Positions 46,343 to 58,743 are shown, numbered from the stretch's first letter. The stretch is DNA of 64,000 nt from Phanerochaete sordida (GCA_019973155.2 BPQB01000081.1:62001-126000), one strand, 5' to 3'. Numbers and translations are program-made. The notes: generated from the sequence alone by a model not told the origin.

Positions 46343-48867
46343 TCAGCATCCACCGCCGCCGCCACACCCGCCACCACCACTGCTGCTACTGCCTCCGCCG
46401 CCACATCCGCCACTGCTACCACCACCTCCGCATCCGCTCCCACTACTGCCACCCCCGCAGCCTCCGCTGCTTCCACCACATGCACTGGAACTTCCACAGC
46501 CACTACTGGTACCACCGCAGCCTGAGGCACCGCCCGCGCATCCTGCGCCCTGCATCATATGTGTCAGCCTCTGATTCCACACAAATTCGCGCACACTTAC
46601 CACTGCGCATCCAGAGAATCCGCCGCCGTCCGCCGTCGGTCCAAATCCACCACATCCCGCCGCGACGCACCCGCCAACAGGGGGCGCATAGAACGGCACG
46701 GGGTACAGGAACGCAGCCTGGTGTCCGTCATACCCATGCGCGACGGCAGGATCCAACTTCCCACCGCGCACGAGCCTCTCGTCGCGCGCCCGGCGGCGCT
46801 GCACCTTCGCCGCACGCTGCCGACGGCGCGCCTCCGCCGCCCCCGTATGCTGCGCGAGCACGACGCTGCTGTGCTCGCTCGCATGCGTCGCGCTCAGCGC
46901 GTCCGTGCGCCGCGGCGGCTGCAGCGCGTGCGGTGCGTCGCCACTGTGCGCGAGGCGGTGCTTTAGCCGCGTGAGCTTCTGGCCGAGCGTGTCGCCGGGC
47001 AGCGGGCAGCCGCAGTACGTGTACGGCACCTGGAAGCGCTGCTGCCATGCGCGGCACGTCACGTCGAACGACGTCGCGAGGTGGTTCTCCTCGACGCGGT
47101 CGTCGCTGGAGGAGTGTCAGCGGTGCACATCGAGTCGTGTGTGCGGACGCGGTGACGTACTGGTCGACGAAGCGGTGAATGAGCTTCATGCAGTCGTTCT
47201 GGTACAGCTCGCCCTTCATCTGGTGTGTGTGCCAGGCGAGGTCGATGTCCAGGGTGGGCACGAAGAACGACCCTGGTGCGGACGACATCAGGTCGAGGAA
47301 GCTGGACCACCGGCATCAGCATAGTGCGGCGGCAACTCCAGGGCAGCCTTACGTGTGGTACCGGGCGATAGCGTGCTGCAGCACTACTTCGTCCTCATGC
47401 CCGTCGAACGCGCCGGGCTTCGCCCACCCGAAGTCTGTCATCTTGTCGATGAAGGAGCACTGCCGGATGACGGCGCCGACGAGCTCGACTGAGAAAGGTC
47501 GGTCGTCGGTATATGCACCGAGCACTCGCTTCGCCCTGCGATGAAACGGAGTCTGAGCGGCGTCCCACGCGTACCATGCAGAAAATGCTCACTTGCGCAT
47601 TCGCCGGGCAAAGACCATGAGCGCGCGCTCTTGAACACCCTTCATGCTGTACTGCGAGAGCTGCGCTATGGCCTTCACCCAGCTGTCCTTTGTCGGCCTA
47701 CCCGTCGTATCATAGGTAAACACCTCATGCACCCGCGTCTTGATGCGGGCGGCGACGGCCTCGTCGGTAGGGTCGATGACCGTGCGAAGGGTGCCCGCCA
47801 TGTACACGCCATAGCCGTACTTCTTCCTGTCGCTGGCGCTACTTGGGTCGAGTGTGACGTCGTCTGCGAACTTGAGCACTGCGAGACCGTCTTTCGTCGC
47901 GATGTGGGAGCACGATGGGCACTTAGATGCAAACTTGGACTGCAGGTAGCCAGTGCCGGCGTTGTCGATCAAAGCTAGGATGAAATTGGGTAAGGTCATC
48001 CCTCCGACACAGACCGTGTTTAGCAGAGCTAGAATACGCACAGACAGCATACGGTGCAAGACATTTGGGACAAACAATATCGTGAGCCTGAGAGGACATC
48101 ACGGCTGCCGCTGCGATGGGCTCGAATGGACATCCGCATTTACTGTGCCACGAGTTTTTTCTGTCCGAAGATGGCTCATAGCCGTTGATGTCCCCACTCT
48201 TTACCTGGTAAGCGGGAAAATTCGTTCAGAGTGGACAACCAGACAACAGAGGATCTACTGACCAACAAGGCCAACAGGCGGTCTTTGAGTGTTCTGAGCG
48301 GCTGCAGGATGGGCAGGCGAGTAGTGTCTTCCGCATACCACCTAATAGGCACGGTCATAAACGAGAGTGCACATCAACTCAATCTTCAACTTACATAGGA
48401 TTCAGGCAGTATGCGTGCCACACCATCAACACGTCGATAGGCGGCATCTCGCGGTCAATCCACGTATCCAGAGAAGTATACGGCGTCATGGTCTCCGCCC
48501 AGCTCTGAAACCTATCCACCACCTCAGAGAAAGCAACGCAAACCTGCACCAGCACGACGCACCTCTCGACTGCAAGGCCGACGAACCAGGCCCAGCGCTG
48601 TTCTGGCGTCCACGCCCGCACCATCGCAGGCCATTCTCCGATCTGGCCACCTTCTACGACAGTCCGGAGGTCCCTGAACGCACGCAGAAGGCAGAGGTGC
48701 GCTCTGAGCTCTTCGGGAGAAACCAAGGGGTTCGGAAGCGTGTGTTCACCGACGCTGTATGACGTCGGCGGGCGGTACGGCGGCGGCGCGTCGTCGTGCG
48801 CCGGGTCGTACTTCAGGATGACGTCCCCGGCTTCTGCAGCTTTGTCGAACGTGTTCTGTGAGGTCAT
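46343..48867 (-). CDS. GRDP/DUF1399-like protein, copy C with Cys/Gly-rich tail
   Basis: Third paralogue, inverted relative to copies A and B and 12 kb beyond them. Start MTSQNTFDKAAEAGDVILKY. First exon 48867-48563 ends in GLAVE plus a split Arg codon, as in A and B. Signatures are VLMVWHAYCLNPM, a Cys-pair segment (CPSCSHIATKD), and TLDIDLAWHTHQMKGELYQN. The downstream block CGCPLPGDTLGQ and HQAAFLYPVPFYAPP is nearly the same as in copy B. The final exon encodes a Gly/Cys/Ser-rich tail ending in GGGGC. The last intron (51 nt) is itself in frame and stop-free. Copy C has a longer Ser content in its tail than copy B. Confidence 0.83.
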
Positions 48868-51215
48868 GGTCACTGGTAAGTGTAGGGAGGAGTGTCCTCG
48901 TTGCCCGCCCCGCGCTTTTAACAGCGGCATAGCTCTGGCGCAGAGCCGCGCCTCGAGGCTGTGAGGCTTTGATCACAGCACCATATTAGCAGGCCGGGGA
49001 CAGCAGCTATCAGAGTGGAGGCCGATATCCACGCAACGCCTGATGCTGTGGTAGGGTTGGTAGGTTGAGGCCTGTGAGCTCTGAAGCTGGGCTCTCGTTG
49101 CAGCGGGTGGACAGTTGGTGTTCAGAGCACGGGAGCGCCGTCCGTATTCGATGGCAATTGACAGGCTTCGATGAAGCTCTCGTCGGAACGACTTGCGAAG
49201 ATTTTTCTGGGAAGGATACATTGAAGAATCAGCAACAGACCCGCACTCTTCAGACTGGGGTGTAGCCAGGAAGATTGTAACACTGAGCACTGAGAGTCGC
49301 TTCCCTACCTTGATCCTAAACAAGCTCCAGCTCGCTTCGCGTCCAGTGACGTAGGGCCGTAGCGAAAGAGGCTGAGCACGCACTTGCTGTTAAACGCATA
49401 ACGGTGAATACCAACCCCAGTGGGCCCGCACACACAGCCCGCAATTTGTGGGGTGATGCTGGCGGCGAGCCTGCCGTCCGGTCTGCATCGGACGCAGCCT
49501 GCCAAGCGCCAGGTGGCAATCTTCATACAAAAGTCACCAGACTGAAGGCAATCGACGTCGGCTCGAGTTGAATGCCGGCAGAAGCAGCGGATGTACAACC
49601 TCGCGAGGCCGATGTAGCAAAGTAAGGTCAAAGCGCACCATGCTGGCCTCGCGCCGCGCCACGAGACTAGGCTTCGGCGCTCTGAATATTCTGCGCCGCC
49701 GACGGCGAGTCGACGAAAGAAATTGACCCATGCACAGGGACATTACCTCAACGTGAGCATAGCGCACGAACCCAGCGCACCCACTGGCCACACCGTGTCA
49801 CGTAGATCGGGGTGTCTGAGTAGAGATCCTTGATAACATTGGTTCGGGCTTACAGCGTCGCCGCTGGCGGGACCGACGCCGACGGCGAGGCTTATGTGGT
49901 ACTTGCAAGGCTATAACCGGTCCTGAGTATTGATTCGGTAAGGCAGCACTGGGCGCGGGGCGCTGAGGCCGGCGAGCCACTGGCTGGCAATGCAGCGCGC
50001 ATCAGGAAGAGGGTGCGTGGAGGCGATAGCGTTTACTCACGTCGCCCGTCGAACAGCAGGGGTACGCCCGTGCTCAGGGACGTGTACAGTCTATCGAGCG
50101 CAGAAAATGCGCGTGCATCAATGTTCGCCGTTGGACGACGGGGTCTTGAGTCCGGACTATGCAGGGATTTATCTAACTTGAGGTGTCAGCCCGAGCGTCG
50201 GAGATAGAATGTCCGTGAGCTAGCTCGTGGCGCGGCGTGCTGCCGTACATAGTGCTGCTGCTGTGTCGTAGATGACGTCCAAACCTGCGTGGAAGAAAAG
50301 GGGACGGGGGCTGATGAGAGCGGTCTACTGACAGAGATATCGATTTGAGTTCGGTTGGCACTTGCCAGGGTACATCCAGGGCCAAGTTGCCTGCAGGTCT
50401 TTGTATCGCCGTTGATAGCGGTACTTTAGCCACATTGACTGCTGGGTTCTCGAGAATTTGTGGCGCATCTATGAGTAAATCAAACGTGGCGTATATTTTG
50501 CGCATGGACGCGCGCAAGCCCCGGGCGCGTACCTGCAGTGTTGGCTGTGCAGGAGGGGGTCATTCGCTCACTCTTGGCTACGGCAGAGGCGGTGTTTCGA
50601 GACTCGAGATGGCGAAAACATGTCGACAAAACACGAGAGAAAGAGCGGGCACTCTGGGCGGGGCCCGAGGCAGCGCTCGGACAAAGCCGATACGGCGGCG
50701 GCTTGCCATGTTTGGGCAATTGAAGCTTGAACCGAAACCACAACATCAGTGAAACATGCCCACGACACCCCGCCATGGCCGTTCTGCTGCATCCGCCTCG
50801 CAACGTGCTGGGCGAGCCCGCACAGATACGCCATGACGCCTGCTGAAACCCTCGCTGCGGAGCCGCGCTGGTCGTATCGAACGACCTGCTACCCGCTACA
50901 GGGCCCGCGTTCTACACAGTGGCTCCGGGAACCAGTTCCTGACGGCATGATGAGGAAGGTGGGCACATCGCCGGAGCGCCTGCGTGTATCGGCGTTTCCG
51001 CTCAGGCCTTCCTCAGACTTCATCGCACTGCACCGCCGACACCGGGCGGCGATGCGCAGATCGGTCGCTCGCAACAGGTTAGGAGTGATACTCCTCCTTG
51101 ACGCTTCGGCGCGACATGCGCTAGCCCGAGCTGAGATCACGGACATGCTCTACAGGCGCGTCGTATATAGAAGAGTGCTCCGCGGTACGAGACGCGCAAC
51201 GATACCTCCCCAATC
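48868..51215. other. Largest gene-free interval (2.3 kb)
   Basis: Between the divergent GRDP-C and F-box genes. All open frames are short, with no motifs and no linkable exons. A TATATAG at 51164-51170, about 46 bases before the F-box ATG, is a candidate TATA box for that gene. Nothing else was recognised, and there are no transposon ends or long repeats that I could see. Confidence 0.4.
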
Positions 51216-52527
51216 ATGGATCCGTGCCCATCTCTCCCCGCCGAACTGCACGATCACATTATCGACTTTCTCTTTGATGACAAGCCAACGCTCTCGTCGT
51301 GCTCACACGTCTGCCGCAGCTGGCGGGTCACGAGCCAGTACCATCTCTTCCACACCCTCCGTGTCAAGCACCCAGTCCCACTCGAGACCTTTACCGATTT
51401 CCTCGGATCTGCACCGCCGCATATCGCTGCAGCTGTCCGCGACCTCGCCCTCTCTGGGGCCGGCACGGGCAAAGATATCACCTACGATGCGCAGATGCTC
51501 GTCACCACCCATTCGGTTGCGGCGTGCATGGCGCAGCTCCCGGGCCTGCGTGCGCTCTCCCTCGAGGGCGTGTGGTGGAGCGACGCGACACGCTTGAAGG
51601 CAAACGACACGCCGCGCGCACTACCCGCGCATCCCGCACGCGCGCTCGCGAAGCTGTCCATGTGCAAGGTCTTCACGACCCCCGCCGTGCTCTTCGACAC
51701 GGTGTGCTCCTTCTCCGCGATCGGCACTCTCCACGTCGAGAGCGTCTTCTGGACGTTCGGCGTCGACCGCAGCGACCCCACACCCGCGCTCGCGCCGAAC
51801 CGCCCCACGCTGCAGCACCTCGTGGTCGGCCCGGGCAGCACGTACAACATGCTGCGCTGCTTCCTGCCGATCCTGCAGGAGCGCGTCGACGTCGCCGCGC
51901 TGCAGTCGCTCTCGCTCTCCTTCGAGCACTTCGACGCCTGGCCGGAGCTCAAGGACTTCCTCGTGTGCGTCTCGCCGCACCTGAGCACGCTGAGCCTCAA
52001 GTTCGGCAAGTACGTCACCGTGAACGAATGTACGTCCCGCGCCGCGCCCCCGCCACGCGCACGCTGACCGCACATTCGCAGCCTCGCAGTCGCAGCTCCG
52101 AGACCTGCAGCTCTCGTCCTTCGCGGAGCTGCGCTCGTTCGAGGTCGACCTCCCCGCGGACGACGCGGGCGCGGCGCCGTCGCGCTGCACGTGGGCGCTG
52201 CTGCAGTTCCTGCTGCCGCAGCTCCCGCCGACGGTGCGCGCGCTGCGCGTCGTGCACAAGTCGCACCTCGAGGCGCTCGAGTCGCGCCTCGCGGGCGTCG
52301 AGTGGGCGCTCGTCGACGCGCTGCTCGCCGCGAGCGCGACGCTGCGCGACGTGCGCATCAAGAGCGAGAGCGCGAGCGTCGTCCTCTCGCGCGAGGCGCA
52401 GAGCTTTTACTTCTTCTCGCCCGAAGATCTCTGGGACTACCTCGAGAAGCACCAGGCGCGCACGAACTCGTTCTTCAAGGAGAAGCTGCCGCAGCTCGAG
52501 GCACGCGGGATCCTGTCGCTCGAGTAG
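51216..52527 (+). CDS. F-box protein with degenerate LRRs
   Basis: SCF-type ubiquitin ligase adaptor. Two exons, 51216-52029 and 52082-52527, phase-consistent, give 419 residues. The F-box is at the N-terminus: LPAELHDHIIDFLFDDKPTL then CSHVCRSWRVTSQYHLF. Beyond it are irregular leucine-rich strands (LRALSLEGVWW, LQHLVVGPG, LQSLSLSFEHFDAWPELKD, LRDLQLSSF) and a C-terminal acidic/charged helix ending ARGILSLE. Basidiomycete genomes have large, fast-evolving families of this type. The target is unknown. It is distinct from the F-box gene at 34437-35998, with little sequence in common. Confidence 0.86.
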
Positions 52528-53497
52528 ACCTCGTGTTCCGAGTTACTCTGTCATGCACTTGATGGGACGTTTGGTATCATATAGGAGGTTCGCGTGGAGT
52601 GTTCAGGAGGATCTTGACATCGGTACGCTGCTCGTCTTCTGAACATATGTATTTTTTTTTTTGTTTTTCGGTTGCATACATAAAATGATAGTTTCTCGAT
52701 ACCCATTAGGCCCTCTAGTGCTCCTTCGCACGGGGGACGCGATGTTCACTGTGCTCCAAACACGCCGCTGAGGCACGCAAGCTCCAGCCTTCTACAGTAT
52801 TTGCTTGTCGTGTCCGTCCGCACCCACTTCGTCGTTCGCTGCCCCTGCTCCTACCACTATAGCGCAGACACGATGTCATGGTAAAGCCTTGGCACAGACC
52901 CTAGGCGCGGTTCTATAACGGTTGGAAGGGCGGTGGCAGCGGGGACTGTGGAGGTGAAAATAGCAGCAGCGAATATGGAGGTGGTAGCAATAGTGGATGT
53001 GGCGGCGGCGGCAGTATAGTGGCAGTAGCAGTGGTGTGGCGAGTGTGGCGACGGCAGCGAATGGCGAAACTAGACCTTGGCAATGTACAATGTAGGTCTG
53101 TGTTTTCTCGATTGTCTGATAAATATCACCCGGGGCGATGAGCCTGAACAGCACGCCTGGTTCTTTGGTCTGAGGACTGGAGGCGGAGACGTAACAAAGG
53201 CAGCAGCACAGAGCAAGCAGAGAGAGCACGCCGTCGATGGCCATCACAAAGACTTCCAGCCTATGGCGCCGATACACCGCACGACATCGAACGCAACGCT
53301 GCCTCCGACGCAACTCGACGGTGACTTGAGCAGGGCACAGCGCGTGGAATCTGTAAGCAGGCAATATCCTGCGAAGAGGGCAAGGTCACACAGCACACTT
53401 GTGTAGGGGAGAGCAAATAGCATTGCACACAGCGTAGAGCTACATCATCGGATACAAGAACCGTTGAACAGTGCTAGCGTTCGCAAGCCTGTGTCGC
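52528..53497. other. Intergenic with glycine-rich relic
   Basis: About 970 bases between the F-box gene and the ubiquitin-eS31 stop codon. The only notable sequence is the Gly-rich stretch at about 52922-53025, listed separately. A poly-T tract of 10 (about 52651-52660) lies in the probable F-box 3' UTR. Confidence 0.4.
52922..53025 (+). pseudogene. Possible relic of a GRDP-type glycine-rich tail
   Basis: The plus strand reads in one frame as GGGSGDCGGENSSSEYGGG followed by NSGCGGGGS, resembling the Gly/Cys/Ser tails of GRDP copies B and C. No upstream GRDP exons accompany it, and no start codon or intron pattern was found. GGN-rich simple sequence can arise independently, so this is only a possibility. 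Confidence 0.2.
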
Positions 53498-54146
<649 letters not shown>

Positions 54147-54247
54147 GGTTGCAGAAGACGCCTCTGTCTGTCCAACGAGCTGAACGATGGAGTCGTCGAC
54201 ACAAGCGATTGACTTGGAGAAAAGTCTGAAAGCGCCGTGCGCGTGCC

Positions 54248-54253
54248 TTTATA
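54248..54253 (-). promoter_or_regulatory. TATA box of ubiquitin-eS31
   Basis: The minus strand reads GGGTATAAAGGC, about 102 bases upstream of the ATG, in the shared divergent region with RFC3. Confidence 0.6.
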
Positions 54254-54466
54254 CCCCGGCGAACGCCGGTCTGTGGATGGCCCGTGCGCCTTACCAACAA
54301 GGTTCGGGCGCCGCTGATTCAAAGCTGACTCAGATTGATGCCCGCTCGGTAATGTCCGAGACGCGTCGTGCGCGTCTGCCGGGCACGCGTTGACGCGCCT
54401 GTGTTCGACCACGACCTCGACCCTTGCCTCTGCGACGACCACCTGCTTACATCCAACGCCGAAGAC

Positions 54467-55802
54467 ATGGAGAGCGACCACGAGATGGAGACTGAGGAGC
54501 CGAAGACGGTGCTGTGGCCCATCGGCAGCGGGAAGGGGAAGGGCAAGGCGGTAGAACACACGGAGGGACATGACCCAGAGAACCTCCCCTGGTGCGCCGC
54601 ATTCGTCAGCGCCACACATACTTGAGCCGCTCACTGCCCTCGAAGGGTCGAGAAGTATCGGCCGGTCACGCTGGACGACGTCGTCTCGCACAAGGACATC
54701 ACGAGCACGAGTGCGTACCGCCATCTGTCGGCATGCTTGGGACCGCGCTGACACACGCGCAGTCGAGAAGTTCATCGAGAAGAACCGGCTGCCGCACCTG
54801 CTCTTCTATGGCCCGCCGGGGACAGGCAAGACGTCGACGATCCTCGCCGTCGCGCGGCGCATCTACGGCGCGGGCTTCCGGAAGCAGGTGCTCGAGCTGA
54901 ACGCGAGCGACGACCGAGGCATCGACGTCGTGCGCGAGCAGATCAAGAACTTTGCGGAGACGCGCACACTCTTTGCGAAGGGCTACAAGCTCATCATCCT
55001 TGACGAGGCGGACATGATGACGACGGCCGCGCAGGCCGCGCTCCGTCGCGTCATCGAGCAGTACACGAAGAACGTGCGCTTCTGCATCATCTGCAACTAT
55101 GTGAACAAGATTGTGCCCGCGGTGCAGAGCCGCTGCACACGCTTCCGCTTCTCGCCACTGCCAATACCGGAGGTCGAGCGGAGGATCAATGGGGTCATCG
55201 AGGCTGAGGGGTGCGTGCCGTTCTCGAATTTTGCTCCCGCCGGCTCCTGACGTTGTTCTTTAGTGTGAAGATCACAGATGACGGCCGGAAAGCGCTGCTG
55301 AAGCTGTCAAAGGGTGATATGCGCAGAGCACTAAACGTCCTACAGGCATGTCACGCTGCGTACGACGAGACAGGCGAGCGAGAAGTGTACCACTGCACGG
55401 GTACACCAGACCCAGCCGACATCGCGAACATTGTCAACTCGATGTTTTCCGACGAATTCACGACATCATACAAAAGTATGTCCCATGTCGAGGAGCGCAG
55501 CGCAGGACTCACTGCTTTGTGCAGTGATCTCGGCCTTGAAGACAGACCGCGGGCTAGCACTGCAAGATATGCTCAATGGCGCGTACGAGTATGTCGACGA
55601 TCTTGAGCTGAAGCCACACGCTAGAATATATCTGCTCGACTACCTCGCCACTGCGGAGTACGTCCTATTCGTTCGCCAGCTCGAGGATTTGGCTGACATT
55701 TGCGCTAGGTATCGCTTATCCGCTGGTGCGAATGAGAAGATACAGATGACTGCGCTCCTTGGCGCCTTCAAGAACGCTGTCGAGCTTTCTGAGAAGGCGT
55801 AG
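54467..55802 (+). CDS. RFC3: Replication factor C small subunit (yeast Rfc3 / human RFC5 type)
   Basis: AAA+ clamp-loader subunit that opens and loads PCNA in DNA replication and repair. Five exons (54467-54591, 54646-54710, 54763-55210, 55264-55475, 55525-55802), all phase-consistent, give 375 residues. The N-terminus is acidic (MESDHEMETEEPK), then VEKYRPVTLDDVVSHKDI. Walker A is FYGPPGTGKTST, Walker B LIILDEADMM, and the arginine finger is in AVQSRCTRFRFSPL. KFIEKNRLPHLLFYGPPG is characteristic of this subunit. The C-terminal collar contains LYDYLATAEY-type helices (LLDYLATAEYVLFVRQLED). The gene looks complete. Confidence 0.93.
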
Positions 55803-56009
55803 GCATACCCATTCCTGCTTGCTGCGCTCATGTGTTCCTTGCTTTTGGCTCTGTATCCGCTTGGAATAAACCTTCCTGTTATCGCGATATTTCCTGATAT
55901 GGAAGGCGACGTGGATTGCGTTCCCGACGATTCTTTCGCCGTCTTCCTCACTTCTGACCGACCCAGCCACCAGCCAGAAGAAAGAGACAACTCGACGGCA
56001 CGCAACGCA

Positions 56010-56915
56010 ATGCCAAGCGAGATCGCGGATAGCAGCGAGGCGCAGCTCGACCCAGAAGACGTCCTCGGCGACTCGCTGCAGACCCTCTACGACTACGCGC
56101 CAATCACACACTCCTCCGCGGGCTCGCTCTTCCGCTACACCCTCCCCGCGCGTGCACCCAGCGCAGCAACACCCGAAACCACAGAGCAACCCGCCCCCGA
56201 CGTGATCACGCTCGAAACGCCAACGACGCACGCGGGCAACTGGGCGCTGCACGCCTCGTCGATCTGGACGGCCGCGCTCTTCGCCGCGGCGCACCCCGAG
56301 CACCTCGCCCTCGAGCAGCACATCGCGCTTGCACGGCAGAGCGGCGGCGCGCCCGTGCGCGTCCTCGAGCTCGGCGCCGGCGCGGGCCTCCCCAGCATCG
56401 TCCTCGCGAAGACCTACACGCAGGACGTGCACGTCACCGCGAGCGACTACCCCGACGCCGCGCTCGTGCGCGCGCTGCGCGAGAACGTCGCGCGCAACGG
56501 CGTCGCGGAGCGCTGCGCCGTCGTGCCGCACGCGTGGGGCGCCGACGCCGCGCCGTTGCTCGCGGGCACGGCGCGCAACGGCGGCGCGGACGCGGGGTTC
56601 GACGTCGTGCTCGCGGCGGACACGCTCTGGAACCCGGAGGCGCACGCGCTCTTTCTGGGCACGCTGCGCGCGGTGCTGCGCCGCACGCGCGGCGCGCGCG
56701 TGCACCTCGTCGCGGGGCTGCACACGGGGCGCTACACGCTGCAGGCGTTCGTGCGGATGCTGAGGGAGTATGGTTTTGTGCTTGAGGAGGCGGTCGAGTG
56801 GGAGGTGGGCGGGGCGGGGACGCGGGCGTGGGATGTTGCGAGGGCGGAGGGCGAGGAGGAGAAGGAGCGGCGGCGGTGGGTTGTGTGTATGCGTGTTAAA
56901 TGGAAGGATGTGTAG
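56010..56915 (+). CDS. Class I SAM-dependent methyltransferase, EFM7/NNT1-like
   Basis: Seven-beta-strand protein methyltransferase of the lysine-methyltransferase (METTL21-like) group; yeast Efm7 methylates elongation factor 1A. Single exon of 301 residues starting MPSEIADSSEAQLDPEDVLG. The alternative upstream ATG at 55899 would add 37 residues of poor quality. The SAM site is VRVLELGAGAGLPSI followed by the acidic loop in TASDYPD, then a VLAADTLWNPEAH post-motif segment. The C-terminus has a basic-acidic stretch (EGEEEKERRRW). The N-terminal region LGDSLQTLYDYAPITHSSAG is typical of the family. It lies just downstream of RFC3 on the same strand, 207 bases after its stop. The substrate is inferred only from family. 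Confidence 0.82.
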   Translation: MPSEIADSSEAQLDPEDVLGDSLQTLYDYAPITHSSAGSLFRYTLPARAPSAATPETTEQPAPDVITLETPTTHAGNWALHASSIWTAALFAAAHPEHLALEQHIALARQSGGAPVRVLELGAGAGLPSIVLAKTYTQDVHVTASDYPDAALVRALRENVARNGVAERCAVVPHAWGADAAPLLAGTARNGGADAGFDVVLAADTLWNPEAHALFLGTLRAVLRRTRGARVHLVAGLHTGRYTLQAFVRMLREYGFVLEEAVEWEVGGAGTRAWDVARAEGEEEKERRRWVVCMRVKWKDV

Positions 56916-57427
56916 CGGTATCGTGAGGATCTTACTGTTGGTTGCGCTGTCGAGCGACTGGGCTCTGTCACAGCATCGGCGGTGCCGGTGAGCGACCGCC
57001 TGAGTTAGCCAGCGCTTAACGTGCTCTCGAACATGAACATGGCGGAATTCATTTGACTACGCTTATGGGTGTGCACAAGCGTAGGGAGCCCTGTCAACTT
57101 GAGTGAGCACCGGAAACTGCATACATGTGTATCGTGTAATGGTGTAGGGCCTCTCCTCAAAGCGAAATGCGGCGACGTCGCAGATAGTAGTCGTTTACTA
57201 GCTACATGCATGGACGACTCAAAGCGTTCGAAAACGAGCATGCCATCATCAGCGGCGGCTGGAACGTCGCGCGCAAAGCGCTGTACTTCGGTGCGACAAG
57301 TTGACGAGGCCTCGGACGTCGAGCGGCGGGCATGCCAGCCCCAGGCGGCCCTGCGGGGAGAGTCATGTGAGCCCGTTTATTCGCGTTCAACAAGCCCACG
57401 TGATCGCGATCGAGCCTTGCCAGCCTC
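56916..57427. other. Intergenic, methyltransferase 3' end
   Basis: About 510 bases leading to the TATA-driven orphan segment. Open frames are short and without similarity. Confidence 0.4.
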
Positions 57428-58080
57428 GAGGGTATAAATACCCTCGCAGCTCCCCCAGCCTCCCCATCGTCCTCTGCCTCTCTCCTCTGCCTCCTCTTTC
57501 CTCATTCTTTGCAAGCCATGGGGACCTGGGCTCACGCCCCTCCCTTCTGGTTTCTCGGCAGGGTGCCCGGCCGGCCTGCGACGCCGGGTCACCCAGGTAC
57601 TCACCCTGCCTACTGCCGACGCCACTGGCGGGTTCGCACAACGTGTGGCCTGCCGCCGAGCGACTTGTGGGGTGAAAGCCTTGCCTCGCTTCGGTGACCG
57701 TGGCAGACACAGACGTGCCTCCGGCGCGATCTGTGCCGTGGACGCTGCGCTCCGTGCCATGTCGTCCGCGGAAACGCGAGGCCGCTTCGGCGGAATGGTG
57801 GGACCAGCTAGCGCTCTCCCGCCAGCCATCTGTCGCTCCTCGGAGACACCGGTGGTGCCTTGCAGGCTCGTCTTTCTCATCATGGGATCACTTGCCGCCC
57901 CACGGACTTTGGCTAGCGCCCTCCGTTGGGGTTCCCGAAGGATGGGCGGCCTCCGGGTCGCCCTGGTGCGGGCCTCTACGTGGCCCTTCGGGACAAGTAC
58001 CCTGCTGACTTCGGTCGGTGGGCGAAACCAACACGCACCGAACTTGCTTGTTTTTGTAGTCTAGTGATGTATTTAGTACC
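57428..58080 (+). other. Orphan transcription-unit candidate with strong core promoter
   Basis: TATAAATA at 57433-57440, inside the palindrome GAGGGTATAAATACCCTC, is followed by a CT-rich leader (CCCCCAGCCTCCCC, CTCTGCCTCTCTCC) and an ATG at about 57518-57520. This is the architecture of highly expressed basidiomycete genes. Downstream, three frames are each open only in parts (62 codons from 57509, 139 codons from 57645, 104 codons from 57694), none with a known motif or a clean intron chain. The segment ends near TTTTTGTAG at 58053. It could be a noncoding RNA, a fast-evolving short gene, or a decayed one. Confidence 0.35.
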
Positions 58081-58272
58081 TTTTAGTAACGGCCTGAATC
58101 ATATTTGGTTTACTCTGTAACATGTCGTGAGCGGAGACTGGTCGCTTGGGAAACGTGGCGGCGCCTTCAACCTGGCTGAGGCGGGGCGTGCTTACGTCAG
58201 TCGTGCCGCCACAAAGGCGGGCGCCTTGCGGGGGGCGCTGTGCAGGTCTGTCCCCTGCCACCAGCACACGAC

Positions 58273-58743
58273 ATGGTATGCCAGAAATGCGAGAGTGTAC
58301 GTCCCCCCGCCGTCCGCCCGCACCCTCCGCGTGCTCACCGCACTCTGGAACCCGCAGAAAACGTCGAAGCTCGCCGCCCCGGACCCGTTCAAGTCCTCGT
58401 CCGACGCCATCAAGGACGGCTCGCGCAAGGTCGGCGAGAACAAGCTGCTGGGCCGGCCGGGGAGCTCGAAGAACAGGTTCCAGGTGCGTGCGCTGTGCTG
58501 TGTTGTGCTGGTCGTGATGTGCTAACAGAGCCTTCGCGCAGCCGTACCAGGGGAAGTGCAAGGACTGCAAGTCGTCGACGACACAGAACAAGGCAAAGTA
58601 CTGCCATGGTGCGTAGGCTACTCTTGCCCACTGTCCGCAAATGCTAACGACCGCTCGTAGGATGTGCATATAAGCGGGGTGTATGCGCCATCTGCGGCAA
58701 GAAAGTCCTGGACACCACCGGCTATGCTATGTCCAGCAAGTGA
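58273..58743 (+). CDS. CRIPT: CRIPT-like cysteine-rich protein
   Basis: Small zinc-binding protein conserved from fungi to animals. The animal homologue binds PDZ domains and, like its fungal relatives, is linked to the minor and major spliceosome. Four exons (58273-58296, 58358-58483, 58542-58608, 58661-58743) give 99 residues, close to the usual 101. The start is MVCQKCE. The middle has SKLAAPDPFKSSSDAIKDGS, RKVGENKLLGRPGSSKNRF and the Cys cluster CKDCKSSTTQNKAKYC. The C-terminus reads CAYKRGVCAICGKKVLD, giving eight Cys in CxxC pairs. Phases agree at every junction. Converges on the aspartic protease gene. Confidence 0.94.

Noticed and set aside
49000..50750. Several 60-130 codon frames in the 2.3 kb gap
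   Set aside because: None has a recognisable domain or linkable exons, and overlapping frames on both strands suggest chance.
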